A DNA stretch of 64,000 bases from Gnetum montanum. Lineage: Eukaryota > Streptophyta > Gnetopsida > Gnetales > Gnetaceae. The position numbers were made by a program, and so were the translations under genes. Each line of letters opens with the position of its first letter. Positions within the stretch are counted from its first letter, which is position 1. Under the pieces are notes generated by a model that saw only the letters and a list, made by a program, of their open reading frames with translations, was not told the DNA's origin and did not search any database. Of this stretch, positions 25,339-36,409 are shown in pieces. The stretch is taken from assembly GCA_015680685.1 (NCBI GenBank), contig MNCI01002098.1, positions 847,486-911,485 of the forward strand, read 5' to 3'.

Positions 25339-25343
25339 CATAT
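25339..25343. repeat. Target site duplication CATAT, right copy of element A
   Basis: Matches 5636-5640 exactly and directly adjoins the LTR end. Confidence 0.65.
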
Positions 25344-25539
25344 GTATTATAATTCTTTCATATTTATTGAATGCAATAATATATACAAGTGTTCTTGACA
25401 ATCTATTCAAGATCATTTTCAAAACTTACAACTGGATTACATTGCATTCCATATGATAAATCCCATTAGTTTATAACTAGCAAGACCTCAATCAACAATT
25501 CTTTATGAACAAGCTAATAGTAAGTCCTCCTATCATATG

Positions 25540-26470
25540 ATGGTTGGTGATTTTGTAAAAATTTGATATAACAATGATTAATAGAAAGGAAATCAAGAAT
25601 GTTGTAGTAGATCAATTATCTTGGTTACAATGAGATAATAAGACTTATGAGGAACCACTTTCTAATCAATCCTTAGATGATTTTTTTGGGTGTAAAAGTC
25701 ATGGTAATTTTATCAAATGTACTCAAGCCATGATATGTATATTTTCTTACCTTCTCACTAAATCAAGATGTCCCTACTAAATGGTACAAATATAACAAAT
25801 AACAATTCTTACATCATGTTAAATACTATATAGAGATAGAGGATAATTTCTATAAAACTTGTATAAATGACCTAGTTCAATGGTACATACTAGAAGAAGA
25901 TCAATTAGGAATTCTCTAATATGCTCATGAGGGATCTTGTGAAGGCCACTATGTTGGGAGAAAAATGATCATAAAAATCACAGCAAGATATTTTTGGCAA
26001 TGATATTTAGAAATGCTCGTCAATTTGCCAAATCTTGCAAAAGGTATTAATGCAATGGAGGTATAACAACAAGGCTTGATAATCCTTAATAGTTGATCTA
26101 ATTATTGAAATCATTTAGGTTGTGGAAAATTAATTTCATAGATCTTATCACATCCATGTCAAATGAAAATTCCTACATCATTATTGCAATGAACTATTAT
26201 ACGATATGAGTAGAAGTTGTAGTAGTAATTAATTGCATTATGATAACAATCACAAGATTCTTCCAATAATAGGTGGTAAACAAGTTTGATGTGCCATGGG
26301 CAGTTATTTTCAATAATAGTACTTATTTGATGCATACTACTTTTAATAAATTGATGAGATTCTTATGAGTGGAATAGGAACTAACTACACCTTATCATCC
26401 TTAAGCCAGTGGTCAAACCAAAGTGATCAATTAGGAAATTATGCGAATGCTTACTAGAACAATCAGCAAG
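25540..26470 (+). pseudogene. Ty3/gypsy RNase H-integrase remnant
   Basis: The plus strand retains NRKEIKNVVVDQLSWLQ (end of RNase H), AHEGSCEGHYVGR and FAKSCKRY (zinc-binding region), FIDLITSMSNENSYIIIAMN and, near 26285-26420, VNKFDVPWAVIFNN, then TPYHP and SGQTKV (integrase core). It belongs to an element other than A, because the orientation is opposite, and it is cut at 26471 by element D. Stops and frameshifts are frequent. The first 200 bp after 25343 have no clear motif. Confidence 0.7.
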
Positions 26471-27352
26471 TGATGAGTAGTGAGGTACCCCTATGTCCAA
26501 CCATATGAATCACAAGTGTTCACACACAATCCAATTGAATTTTGGGGATGGGACTAGTTTTGGCATCTAGATCATTATGCTTTGATTGTATTTCACTGTC
26601 TTCCCACTTGGACTAGTGGTAACTTTGTCATGTATGGTAGTCTAAAGTTAGGCATATGATGTTGGCTAATTGTATGCTACTCCTAATGATGATAAAAAAT
26701 AAATAAATAAAGCTATTGAATAATCAAAAATAGAATCTAACTATCCTACATGTGATGGGTGTCTACTCTTAATTGTCTATGTACGGCTTGGACTTCATGA
26801 GACTACTTTTGGGATTGCCAAGTATATGTCACTGGGTGTGCTAAATGATACACTATTGGATTGCCAAGTTCTTACACTTAAACACTCATGATTAACGCAT
26901 ATGCATTTCGCTTAATGACAAGAATAGTAAATAGCAATAAATGGAAATGTTAACTAAAGGAAATAGTAAATAATTAAAGAATTAAATAAATAATTAAAGC
27001 AATAATAAATCTAAGTGAATGTGACAATGATGGAAGTAATCTTGATCTTTATTGCCAATTATGTAATGTGTCCAAGTACATCACACTTGAACAAATGTAT
27101 CATATGATTACAAACATCACACTATGGGCATGCACTAGGAATAATAGGACTCTAAGAAAGACTATTAAAAACTAAAAACTGAAACTATCTTCTCTATATT
27201 ATGTTCTTTTCCAACCATACATCCAAGTGCTATATTTATAGGCTAGCATGAAGGAGACGATATCAAATACTCAACATCACTTCTTAGGGTTCAATATTAG
27301 GTATTCGATATTAAGGATCTGATATCAAAGCTGATAGAAACATGAATCATCA
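26471..27352 (-). repeat. 3' LTR of element D
   Basis: 882 bp, starts TGATGAGTAGTGAGGTACCC and ends CATGAATCATCA. The solo LTR at 40588-41436 is a close relative. U3 (about 27255-27335) carries GATATC/TCGATATT motifs, and the TATA box is near 27236. Confidence 0.8.
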
Positions 27353-27364
27353 TACCCCCATTAC
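27353..27364 (-). other. Polypurine tract of element D
   Basis: The reverse complement reads TAATGGGGGTA, directly adjoining the LTR. It is the same tract as in element B. Confidence 0.65.
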
Positions 27365-27539
27365 TAAATAGAAATTCATGCTTGACTTAAAAAAATTATG
27401 AACAAGTACTTTACAAAATATTAGGAAGGTATGGAATTATTAATTAACTTAAACAACAAAAAAAATTGACTCTTACATGATGCAATGGTATAGTACAAAA
27501 ATAGAACATAATATTACAAGACCAAAACTAGGAAGTTCA

Positions 27540-30250
27540 TGTAGTGCTCAAAGTCAATGGCTCCTCCATTGGTTGCTTTCCTTTGTTGCTAGGATTATGA
27601 AATTTGTAGCAATCAAGTAATGCCTATAACTTTTCTTCCTTCATCCATGGGTTGTGTATCATCCAGGCTATGGAACCGATGTGTGCTAGGTTAGTATGTC
27701 CCAAGGACATGACAACTATGAAAACATTTGATTGACCTTCACGTACTAGGACACAAACTATCATCATTCCTCCTCAAAGGCCCTAGCTATTTCTCTCAAT
27801 TTGTGATAATTTGTCAATCTCCTAGCTAGGTTTGAGGAAACATCCCTTTGTCCATGGTAGCGAGCATTGATCACCTCTAATTATGAGTTTGCCACATGGA
27901 GCTTCTGCAAAGCATCTTTCCAATATGTAACCTGCTTCTCTAGCTTGTTCTAAGGTTGACCTTCTATTAACATGGCAAGGTTGGCATATTTGAGGTTAGC
28001 CAACACTATGTATTCTTTCAAATATTTGATCTGTAGGTATTTATTCTTTACTTCTACCTATTGGTCTTGTGCATAAATATCTAGAATTAGCTGCCACTTA
28101 GGATTTTGTGCTGAAAATGATCTAATGTGAGTTTTAGCCATCTATTATTCCTTCTCATTTATTTTCTTATACATGTCTGGTCGTGGAAGTGTTTCTTTAT
28201 TTTTTTCTACTTCTTGATCTCATTCTTCCATGCACTGATTTCTATTATAGATTTTTTTCAAATAGCATAGACCTCCTCCATTGAGAGGGTTCTATTTTCT
28301 TTGGCCAATTTATTAATGTCCTAGTTAACCCTCACCAATTTTTCTCTTAGCTTGTGGACACTCTTTTCAAGAATGTTCTTTTGCTTTTCAATTATGGTCA
28401 ACCTTGAATTTTTAGAGGCAGGCTACATGTTTTCCACTTGCATGATGGTTAATGTCTTTTTATAAGCATGAGATTGTGCATTAGTAGTTGAGGCATTCCA
28501 AACTACCTTTTCTTTTTCTTACTCTGCAACTATGCTCTCCTCAGTCATCTTGGCCAACAACTCCATCCTAAATTGTTCTAAATATTTAGGTGCAACAAAC
28601 TAGGTAGGATCCCATCGTTAAGCTCTCAAGGTGGCCAACTCTTGTTGTAACCTTTGCACTTTTGCTTTTGCGTGCTCCCCCTTAACTTTAGCCATAATCA
28701 ACTTTCTTTTGGTAAGTATGAGATCTGACTATATTGTAGTGACATCACTAGGGATGTCAAATATGATGGTCATCACTTACCTATGTGCAACAAATGATTA
28801 AGGACATCCTCATGTACCAAAGGATTCATTGAAGTCCTAGCTGACATATGTGCATCTATGGTTCTAATAAGATCTACTAGGGGCATAATAGGTAGATTGA
28901 ATGATTCTTTTATGTGATCTGTAATCACTTCTCTTGCACTTTCCGCATCCTAAAGCTACATTACCATAACTGTGAAATCTTCTTTAGTTTTAAGCATCAT
29001 TTGGAAGAATGCAGAATTTCTAGAGATTTTCTTAGACCACTAGGATCCTCCTCCTAATTGCAATGAGATCTCTCCCCTTGTTGGATTGGTTGAAATAGTG
29101 GAATGTACAACATCATTGATTACTTTAAAGAGATTAGACTCACCTTTGCTTTCCCAACTGATAGACTTAGCTATGTTTTTCAAATAACTCATTGAGGGCC
29201 TATAGTCTTGTAGTGGTGGTAGTGATGGAGCTTGTGTTTCTAGGCACTGTTTAGGCTCACATTGTACTTCTGCTTCTGGTTCTACTTCTTTCTCTAGTTC
29301 CTACTCTTCACCAAGATCTTTTCTTAGTGTTGCAATTTTGAGGAGCTCTATGAAAGAGGCATTTTGAGCCTTCCTAAGGATATCATTTGTATACCCTAGG
29401 ATTCCATTGCATAAATTTTTGATTAGGAAAGGGAATGGGAGTGTTGATTTTCTTTCCTTTTCTTCTCAAACCACCTCTGAATTTCAATGAAGTATAATTG
29501 AGGAAGATTGGCCACATATTTTTCCATTAAAATAGAACTTCCCCTAGCTAAAAATGTTGAAATTCTATTAAGCCCCTTGTTTGGAAAGAGATGGTATGTA
29601 CTAATCTTAAAATATGTCCTCTCCTCTAAACTTAGTTCATTATATGTCTTGTATTATTTGTTGTATGCCTATCTCAGCCACAGCTTCTATGTATTAGGAT
29701 CAAACCTAGTGGAAAGATGGACTACTTTAGCCCCTTTGTTTGGAAAATTAAGAGTTGATGTAATTTCCTTGACTAAGAAAGAGACATTAACTCCATAGAT
29801 TTTTATATTGGTTCCTTCATCTTTGTTGTGCCAAAATTGATGGATCTCACCAAGGTACCATTTTCCACTAAATGAAAGAATGGGCCACAAGGGTAATGCT
29901 TGAAGTTGTTTTTGAAATGCTTTTGGGGAAAACTCCATAAATGGGCCAAAATTCATCTCCATGATAACCATGGTTAACATGGACTTTTCTTGGATGGCCT
30001 CAAGGAATTCAAGAGGTAATGTGACATGTTGTTCCTACATGGGAGCTAGTGGTTCTGTAACCTCTCCTTGGACTAACTATCCTATAATAGGAGCCTCTTA
30101 ATGAATGTTGAATGATTGGGCTTCTTTCTCTTCATGCTTTGTGCATTTGCCTTATTGGCCTTGACCACCTCATGGGTGCTTGGCTGCTCTCTACGAAGGT
30201 TCTCCTTGTGCTCCTCTTTCTAGGATCATCTGCAATCAAGCAAAGATCAT
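27540..30250 (-). pseudogene. ORF-X of element D (longest copy)
   Basis: About 2.7 kb of decayed minus-strand coding sequence, enough for roughly 850-900 residues. The N-terminal core (29980-29687) reads MLTMVIMEMNFGPFMEFSPK, LPLWPILSFSGKWYLGEIHQ, FWHNKDEGTNIKIYGVNVSF and LVKEITSTLNFPNKG. A basic Trp/Pro segment follows (YVANLPQLYFIEIQRWFEKK). The C-terminal half is rich in Lys/Glu/Leu with heptad-like spacing (IIEKQKNILEKSVHKLREKL, DINKLAKENRTLSMEEV), which suggests a coiled coil. No catalytic motif, zinc finger or clear transmembrane segment was seen. Family and function unknown. Confidence 0.55.
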
Positions 30251-32240
30251 GTGTTATTAAGGTGTTGATGGTTACCATTAATAGATGTATACCATACTTC
30301 TAACCTTAATTCATTAAGTTATTAGTTCATATGATTGTAGAGTTAGAAAATGTTCCAAGAAAATCCCCAAAGAGTGTTTATCCTCTTTTACAACCCTCGC
30401 AATTAGTTCCTTTTTCCTTATGTGTGGCTTATTATAATAGTTATGGTCCCTTGGGTGGAAAAATTAAGGTTTTTGGAAATACCACAATTGATTGTTTAGT
30501 ATAATACTTATGGTTTTTAACATTGTTACCCTTATAATACCCTCTAGCATTAGCGCATTATTAAAAATTGGAACATGTTTTCTACACAAGTAGCCCCCAT
30601 TGACTAACTTAAACACTTCGAGTTCAGATAGCTTCAAATGGCATGGAAATCAAAGTAGTAGAGAGCCAGAGATTGGAAGTGTAAAGTGGGTGAACAAAGC
30701 TTGGATTCACAAGAGAAAATTTGAACTCCCCGAGCTACAAATTATGAGAATGAATTTTTGGCATTGTAGGGGTCATATATATAGGATTTGTATGACTTGA
30801 TATCAGGTATCTGATGTCGTGTCCCACCCAATAATGGGTACTTGATATTGGGGTCCATGAAGAAGCTATAAATGGAGCAATTGAGCATGGAAAAGGAAGC
30901 TCTGTGATTGGTTAGAAGGTTTGGTGCTAGGTCCATAGCTTTGGGGTAAGTGGAAAATTAGTTTGAGGCACTGAAAGTGTGAGAAGGTGGAGTCATTAAC
31001 GTGAAAAGCTTTGGAAGAAGCAAGAAAAAGGGCATTGAAATCAAGGNCTCATTGACGTGAAAAGCTTTGGAAGAAGCAAGAAAAAGGGCATTGAAATCAA
31101 GGTTGTGGATGGATCAAGTTACATGAGAAGGGAAATAAAAAAATGTAACAATTAAGTGCTTGGAAGGTGAAGAATGATGTGGTTTTGTCAAACAAGCACA
31201 AGTCACAAAATTTATACAAGTGTATCCTCCCCAAAGTAGGCTCTAGCCTATGATGTACTTGATTAACCATACCTAAAAATGTCCATAGGTACTAAAGAGG
31301 TTGAATGCAACATGTACCTATGCAACAAAACACACATGTTAAAACCACCAATTTGAGATAATAACTCTATGTTACACAAAATCACAAGTTAGGATCAAAC
31401 AGACAACAAGATAAGATGGGCTGTAGAAAGGATTGTAGAAATTGGGATATGAGGGGTATTACCATAGGCACAATGAATCCTTGTGTGTTATTAATGGTTA
31501 AATAATCATGAGTCCTTCTTTCCAAGATTCAAACCAAGTCTAGACCATATTTTAGTGACATTGCATCATTTCATCACATTAGTGGACAACCATAAGACTA
31601 TCATAGTTTCAAGGAGCAACATCACTTGGCATTTTGTCTAAGGGAGGAGCTTATTTATGGCACACATGTTTTCTCTATGGATGTTCTAAGAAGTCACCAA
31701 CCTTCAAGCATGGGTACATGTCTTTCTAGTAGGACTCACAAAATTTATTCAGTGCCTTTTTATGGTACTCTTACTTCCATTTTTCATTAGATCTACAAGG
31801 ATATAATTACAACCTCAGAAACATGATAGAACATACAGAAGTGGCCAAAGAGAATTCACAAATTTCCTTGATGTCACAGCCCTTACATTCTACCTTGGTT
31901 CTACACTCTTCTACCCAGAAATGATTACCAATTTATGTTTAGGTTGGATGATGAAAAAGAATATCAGTATGACTAGGGTAAGAACCTATTATTAATGGAA
32001 TGAGTTTATGGATGGCATTGTCTCAATGTCCAAATAATCTATCCCTTATGACTTAACATAAAGAAAACCCCACCTCAAGGGATAACATGATCATTTTATT
32101 CACAAGTAATATTATAAGAAGAAAGAAAATGAAAATAATAAATAGAAAAATCTAGAAAGAATAGGACAAATTGTATCAAGAAATAAGAAAATGACCAAAA
32201 AATTGTGAAAAAAAAAGATGAAAAACACTTAATAATCCTG
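30251..32240 (-). other. Noncoding spacer of element D
   Basis: The equivalent of the element B spacer. It contains a 54-bp duplication across the N at 31047 (30993-31046 and 31049-31102, one difference). A segment with GATATC motifs and a TATAAATGG (about 30790-30875) resembles LTR U3 and may be an old fragment. Confidence 0.5.
30993..31102. repeat. 54-bp direct duplication across a single N
   Basis: 30993-31046 and 31049-31102 differ at one base (TCATTAACG, TCATTGACG) and flank the N at 31047. Likely an unmerged contig overlap. Confidence 0.8.
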
Positions 32241-34191
32241 AAGATTAGAATGGGGGGTAACTCCCACAACTAAACATTTTGCTATGAAAAGAATTAATAA
32301 GTGGATAGATAGGATCCATGCATGTATAAAATATTGGAAACTATTCATGCCCAAACCATTGGGTGTCTATTGATTTCTTAGTGGCTAGGTAGATAAATCT
32401 TTGGTCACACACTTGATTGTTAAATGTTTGGTGGGTCGAGGTATGAGGTGTGTTATCATTATAGATTTTTGGCCCACAATTTCACCCTCAATCATGATAT
32501 GACATGCATGGATTTTTTGGTCTTCCCATGCTTGTAGATTCATTTCTTGAGTTTGGAATTGGAGTAATGATGGATGGTGGCCCTTGTGTAGGATCAGAGG
32601 ATGGTGATGGTGAAAAGGAAGGCATTGCACCAAATTGGCACTGTGCTAGTTGGGATGATGGTGTTTTGCTTTGGCTTACATCCTTTCCTCCATAAGGGAC
32701 ATTTCTGACGTTGTAGTTGAGACCCACCAGCATCAACATATTTATGCACATTTGCAGCACAAGTGGCATTCATTTTTTGATATTGTAGTGTGAAACATTC
32801 CTATGTCCTAGGTGGTAGCATGTGATAAGGTGGAGGGTAAGAATATTGAGGGTATTATGGATGGTAAGAGGCATGAGGTGGTGATCCATTTGAATATGTC
32901 ATGGGTTGATGGTACTCGGGAGAGTGATAGTGACGATTTGAAGTAGAGGAGGTAGAAATAGTTGGAGAAATATGATGTTGAACATAATATTCATATTATT
33001 TTAGTTGGCAGGAAGGATAAGGCTGATTTGGTGGTGGTCTTCCCCATGACTATGTTTTTTTCCATTATGGTTGATGATATTGTTGAGGCTAATAGTGATG
33101 AGTCCCCCTAGGATGGATGGTTGGTTGTGGGGATGTTTATAATTACCTTGTGGAAGAGGAAATATCTCAAGCATGTGCTTCTATACAAACTTCAGATTTA
33201 ATGTACCTATCCAATGCTCATGTAGATGCAACAAGACTAGACAATGGCCCTTTTGATGGTCATATATGTAGATGTCACATCCATTATCTTCTTCTATGGC
33301 TAAGTCTATAGCCTCACTTTCATCAACCATTTTTCTTATTTGCCAAAAAGTGTTCCTAGCTATTTCTTGGTTCCATATCCTATGTTTATTATGATCACCT
33401 GGTTTGTTTTGCATGATCCTCTTCTCCACCATCTCAACAAGAGTTGTAACATTTTCATATATCCATTTTGACATCCTCTTAAACTTTGCTTCAAGTTCTT
33501 CAAGAGACTTCTATATCAACAAGGTTCGTTGTAGGATCACCTTATTGAGAGAAATTTCCTTCTCCTTACCATAGATATGGACCTGCTTCTATTGTAGAGT
33601 TGGGTCCCAATGATGTTTCCTGACATTCTTCCATTTTCATATCTCTCCTTCTCCTTTTGCCACAAACTCGATTAGATCTTGAGTCTGATGGGCTTGTAGC
33701 TCATATAGTTATCCTAGGGAATACATCCCAAGGGTATCCCTTGTTTCATTATGAAGCCCATCTATGATGTGGAAAAGTTGCCCTTCCTTAGAGAAACCAT
33801 CGCTTAGGCATCTATTCAATAGGGAATAATATCTATCTAAGGCCATGTCCAAGGGTTCATGTTGTTCTTATATCCATTCTTGGATTTGTCTCCTTAGGTT
33901 GAACATCCTCACATAGGTTTGGTATTTCTCGTTGAAGAGTTCCAACATTGTTGACCATCATTGGATTGAATTTGGTTTTAATGATCTATACCACACTTCG
34001 GCTCTATCAATTAGTGTCCTAGGAAAGAGCTTAAGTTGTTGCCACTTACTTTAAACATTGTAGAAAGCACAGGCATCATGGAAGGCTTGTAGATGATGTT
34101 GCAAATCTAAATCATAGCCTCCTACCAATTTTGGAATATTATTCATGTCAAGGTTGGGTAGGTGACTCTCTTTGCGATGCCTGCAAGATAT
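32240..34191 (-). pseudogene. gag of element D
   Basis: On the minus strand the Retrotrans_gag core lies at 34170-33730, and the segment 33474-33181 (MSKWIYENVTTLVEMVEKRI) ends in a degenerate knuckle CDIYIYDHQKGHC. In it the second Cys of element B's CNIC has become Tyr. The Pro/Ser/His-rich tail (QCQFGAMPSFSPSPSSDP) lies at 32769-32488. It aligns with element B Gag over its whole length. The first residues are absent here because the contig ends at the N at 34192; the missing part is seen inverted at 34195-34300. Confidence 0.7.
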
Positions 34192-34580
34192 NCATCACAA
34201 TCAACCAAATAGAAATTATCATCACAATCGGTATGATGATGATGAGCCCTTTTTGGCCATTCGGAGCCTAATGCAGATCATAGAGGTGGTTAATATATCT
34301 TGCAGGCATCGCAAAGAGAGTCACCTACCCAACCTTGACATGAATAATATTCCAAAATTGGTAGGAGGCTATGATTTAGATTTGCAACATCATCTACAAG
34401 CCTTCCATGATGCCTGTGCTTTCTACAATGTTTAAAGTAAGTGGCAACAACTTAAGCTCTTTCCTAGGACACTAATTGATAGAGCCGAAGTGTGGTATAG
34501 ATCATTAAAACCAAATTCAATCCAATGATGGTCAACAATGTTGGAACTCTTCAACGAGAAATACCAAACCTATGTGAGGA
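33906..34580. repeat. 286-bp inverted duplication bounded by single Ns
   Basis: 33906-34191 and 34295-34580 are reverse complements along their whole length as far as I can read, with 34192-34294 between them. Ns lie at 34192 and 34581, exactly at the edges of the inserted piece 34193-34580. The right arm reads gag on the plus strand (LVGGYDLDLQHHLQAFHDAC), opposite to its neighbour. This is best explained as a small contig placed in the wrong orientation. A genuine palindrome is possible. Confidence 0.75.
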
Positions 34581-34599
34581 NCGTTTCAAAGATGTTACC

Positions 34600-35110
34600 T
34601 TCAACTAAAATGGTGATACAAGATGTCATATGGAACAGTGATCTATTAGTGATGGGGCTTGAAAAGTATGATGTGATTTTTAGGATGGACTAGTTGGTTA
34701 AGTATGATGGATGTTTTGATTGTAAGAACAAAAATATCATACTTATTTTCGTAAGTAGAAAATAAGTTACCATCCAAAAAAGTAAGAGATAAATTAAGCT
34801 TGGCATGGTGACAACTACAAATTTTCAACAGTTGCTTAAGCATGGTAATTGTTGTTTTATGATTTCAATGCACAAAGAGACTAACCAGGAGATAAATGAG
34901 ATTTTGATAATTCAAGAGTTCCTAGATGTATTTAATAAATACCTACTTGGATTCTCTCCTCATAGAGAGATTGAGTTTGAGATTACACTCAAGCCTCTAA
35001 CACAACCAATTTCCAAGGAACCATATTGGATGTCTCCAATGGAGTTAGTATCAAAGCTAGGTTTTGATCTTCGGATCTATGGTTTAAAATATTTTTCTAA
35101 CATCACTTGA
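34600..35110 (+). pseudogene. Ty3/gypsy protease-RT junction remnant
   Basis: The plus strand gives VIWNSDLLVMGLEKYDVIF then RMD (family: YDVILGMDWL), followed by LIIQEFLDVFNKYLLGFSP and HREIEFEITLKPLTQPISK then EPYWMSPMEL. This is the linker and RT start typical of chromoviruses. Palm and fingers beyond MEL are missing, so only the N-terminal edge of RT survives. Confidence 0.75.
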
Positions 35111-35114
35111 TACC

Positions 35115-36080
35115 CAACATAGCTAAGGTGAATTCCTCTACTATGTTTGAAATCTCTCTCTCTATACTAGAGTCCACACTATTCCTTTCTTTATTTAGTG
35201 TTGCTAATTCCTATGATTGCATATTTGTAAACTTTAGCATACCTTCAACCTCTTCTTAGAATTTGGAAAAAGCTTTTGTATATTTCTCATTTTCTTAATA
35301 TGCATCAATTAAATATTTATTTAATGCCTCATTTTATTCCAAAGCATCATAAAAAACTATTTTATTATTCCTCAACGTTGCCCTATAGGCTTCTACTCTA
35401 AACTAATGTCCCACCATGGCATAATTCATAAACAATTAAGTCATACAAGAAATCATTACTTACTATGATTGAGTTGATCATAAAACATCTACCGAGGTCT
35501 TTTCTAATAATGTCTCTAATTACTAATGGAATATCATTTGTATTCAAATTTTAAAAATATTTTCATACAACTTTATTATACAATGTTTCCTCCATGGGGC
35601 TCTTTTCAACTAATGCATTAAAGAAGTTATTTTTGATTCTTGATGAATAATCTTATTTTGGAAGCTATGATGCTACATCACTACACATCTTATGGATGAA
35701 GTTAGATTGCCACATTCTAATTTACTCCACCCCTCAAATTAGACATCAATAGGCTATTTTATTTATGGTATCTTAGTGGTAGTTTTCTCTAGTTTTGAAA
35801 AGACTTCAATGAATAACCATGAAACAAACTCTTTATTCTTAATTTTTGTCAATATGGTGACATCTAAAATGCTAGAATTATTATATACTTTGACAAATTT
35901 TGGTAAGAGGTAGCCATAGGAAAAATGAGGAATAGATGTGGTATAATATGATAGTACTTATTCCTCATTTTCTTATTTATAATAAATATCTAATTCACAT
36001 GGCTTGCCTCCTTCATTGTAGTGTGGAGCAAACATAAAAGAGGCTAAGAGATTGCATTTTTTCCATACTTCATACCTATC
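35115..36080 (-). pseudogene. ORF-X-like remnant of another gypsy element
   Basis: Minus-strand reading starts near 36080 (FMFAPHYNEGGKPCELDIYY), passes KNKEFVSWLFIEVFSKLEK, and ends in a Glu/Lys-rich, coiled-coil-like tail (NEALNKYLIDAY, EEVEGMLKFTNMQS). The plan resembles ORF-X of elements A, B and D but direct identity is weak. Stops are frequent. It could be a different retroelement ORF. Confidence 0.3.
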
Positions 36081-36083
36081 TAG

Positions 36084-36408
36084 TGATGAGTGACAAAGTA
36101 ACCCTATACCCCACCATATAAATTACAAGTGTTTATGCATGATCTAGTGAAATTCCATGGACTTAGGACTAGATGGATGCTTTAAAGAACTAAGTAATAG
36201 AATGTTGATAATTGTCTTTCTAATCTTACTTTTGTTAGTTTACTTTGTATAGTTGTGTGATTGAGGCACATGATGGTTATTTATTATTATAATAATATTT
36301 AAAAGATTATAATATTAAACTAATTAATCTACATATGAAGAAATAATCTGAACTAGCATAAGCATAGAGCATCCATTTCCAACTTTCTGTATACATCCTG
36401 AACATGTT
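36084..36408 (-). repeat. Partial LTR of the element A-like family
   Basis: Starts TGATGAGTGACAAAGTAACC and follows the element A LTR through CATAAGCAT...CATCCATTTCC...TCCTGAACATG, then stops matching near 36408. No PBS or PPT adjoins it. Confidence 0.6.
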
Positions 36409-36409
36409 T

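Larger units (their letters stand above)
26471..34191 (-). mobile_element. Element D: non-autonomous gag/ORF-X LTR element, 5' end missing
   Basis: A minus-strand element with the 3' LTR at 26471-27352, a PPT, ORF-X at 30250-27540, a spacer of about 1.9 kb, and gag from 34191 down to about 32240. As in element B there is no pol between gag and ORF-X. The spacers of the two are homologous (GAAGTCACCAACCTTCAAGC near 31690 against the reverse complement of 11200-11250). The 5' LTR is absent because the sequence ends at the N at 34192, where an inverted duplication begins. It inserted into the plus-strand integrase remnant. Confidence 0.75.
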
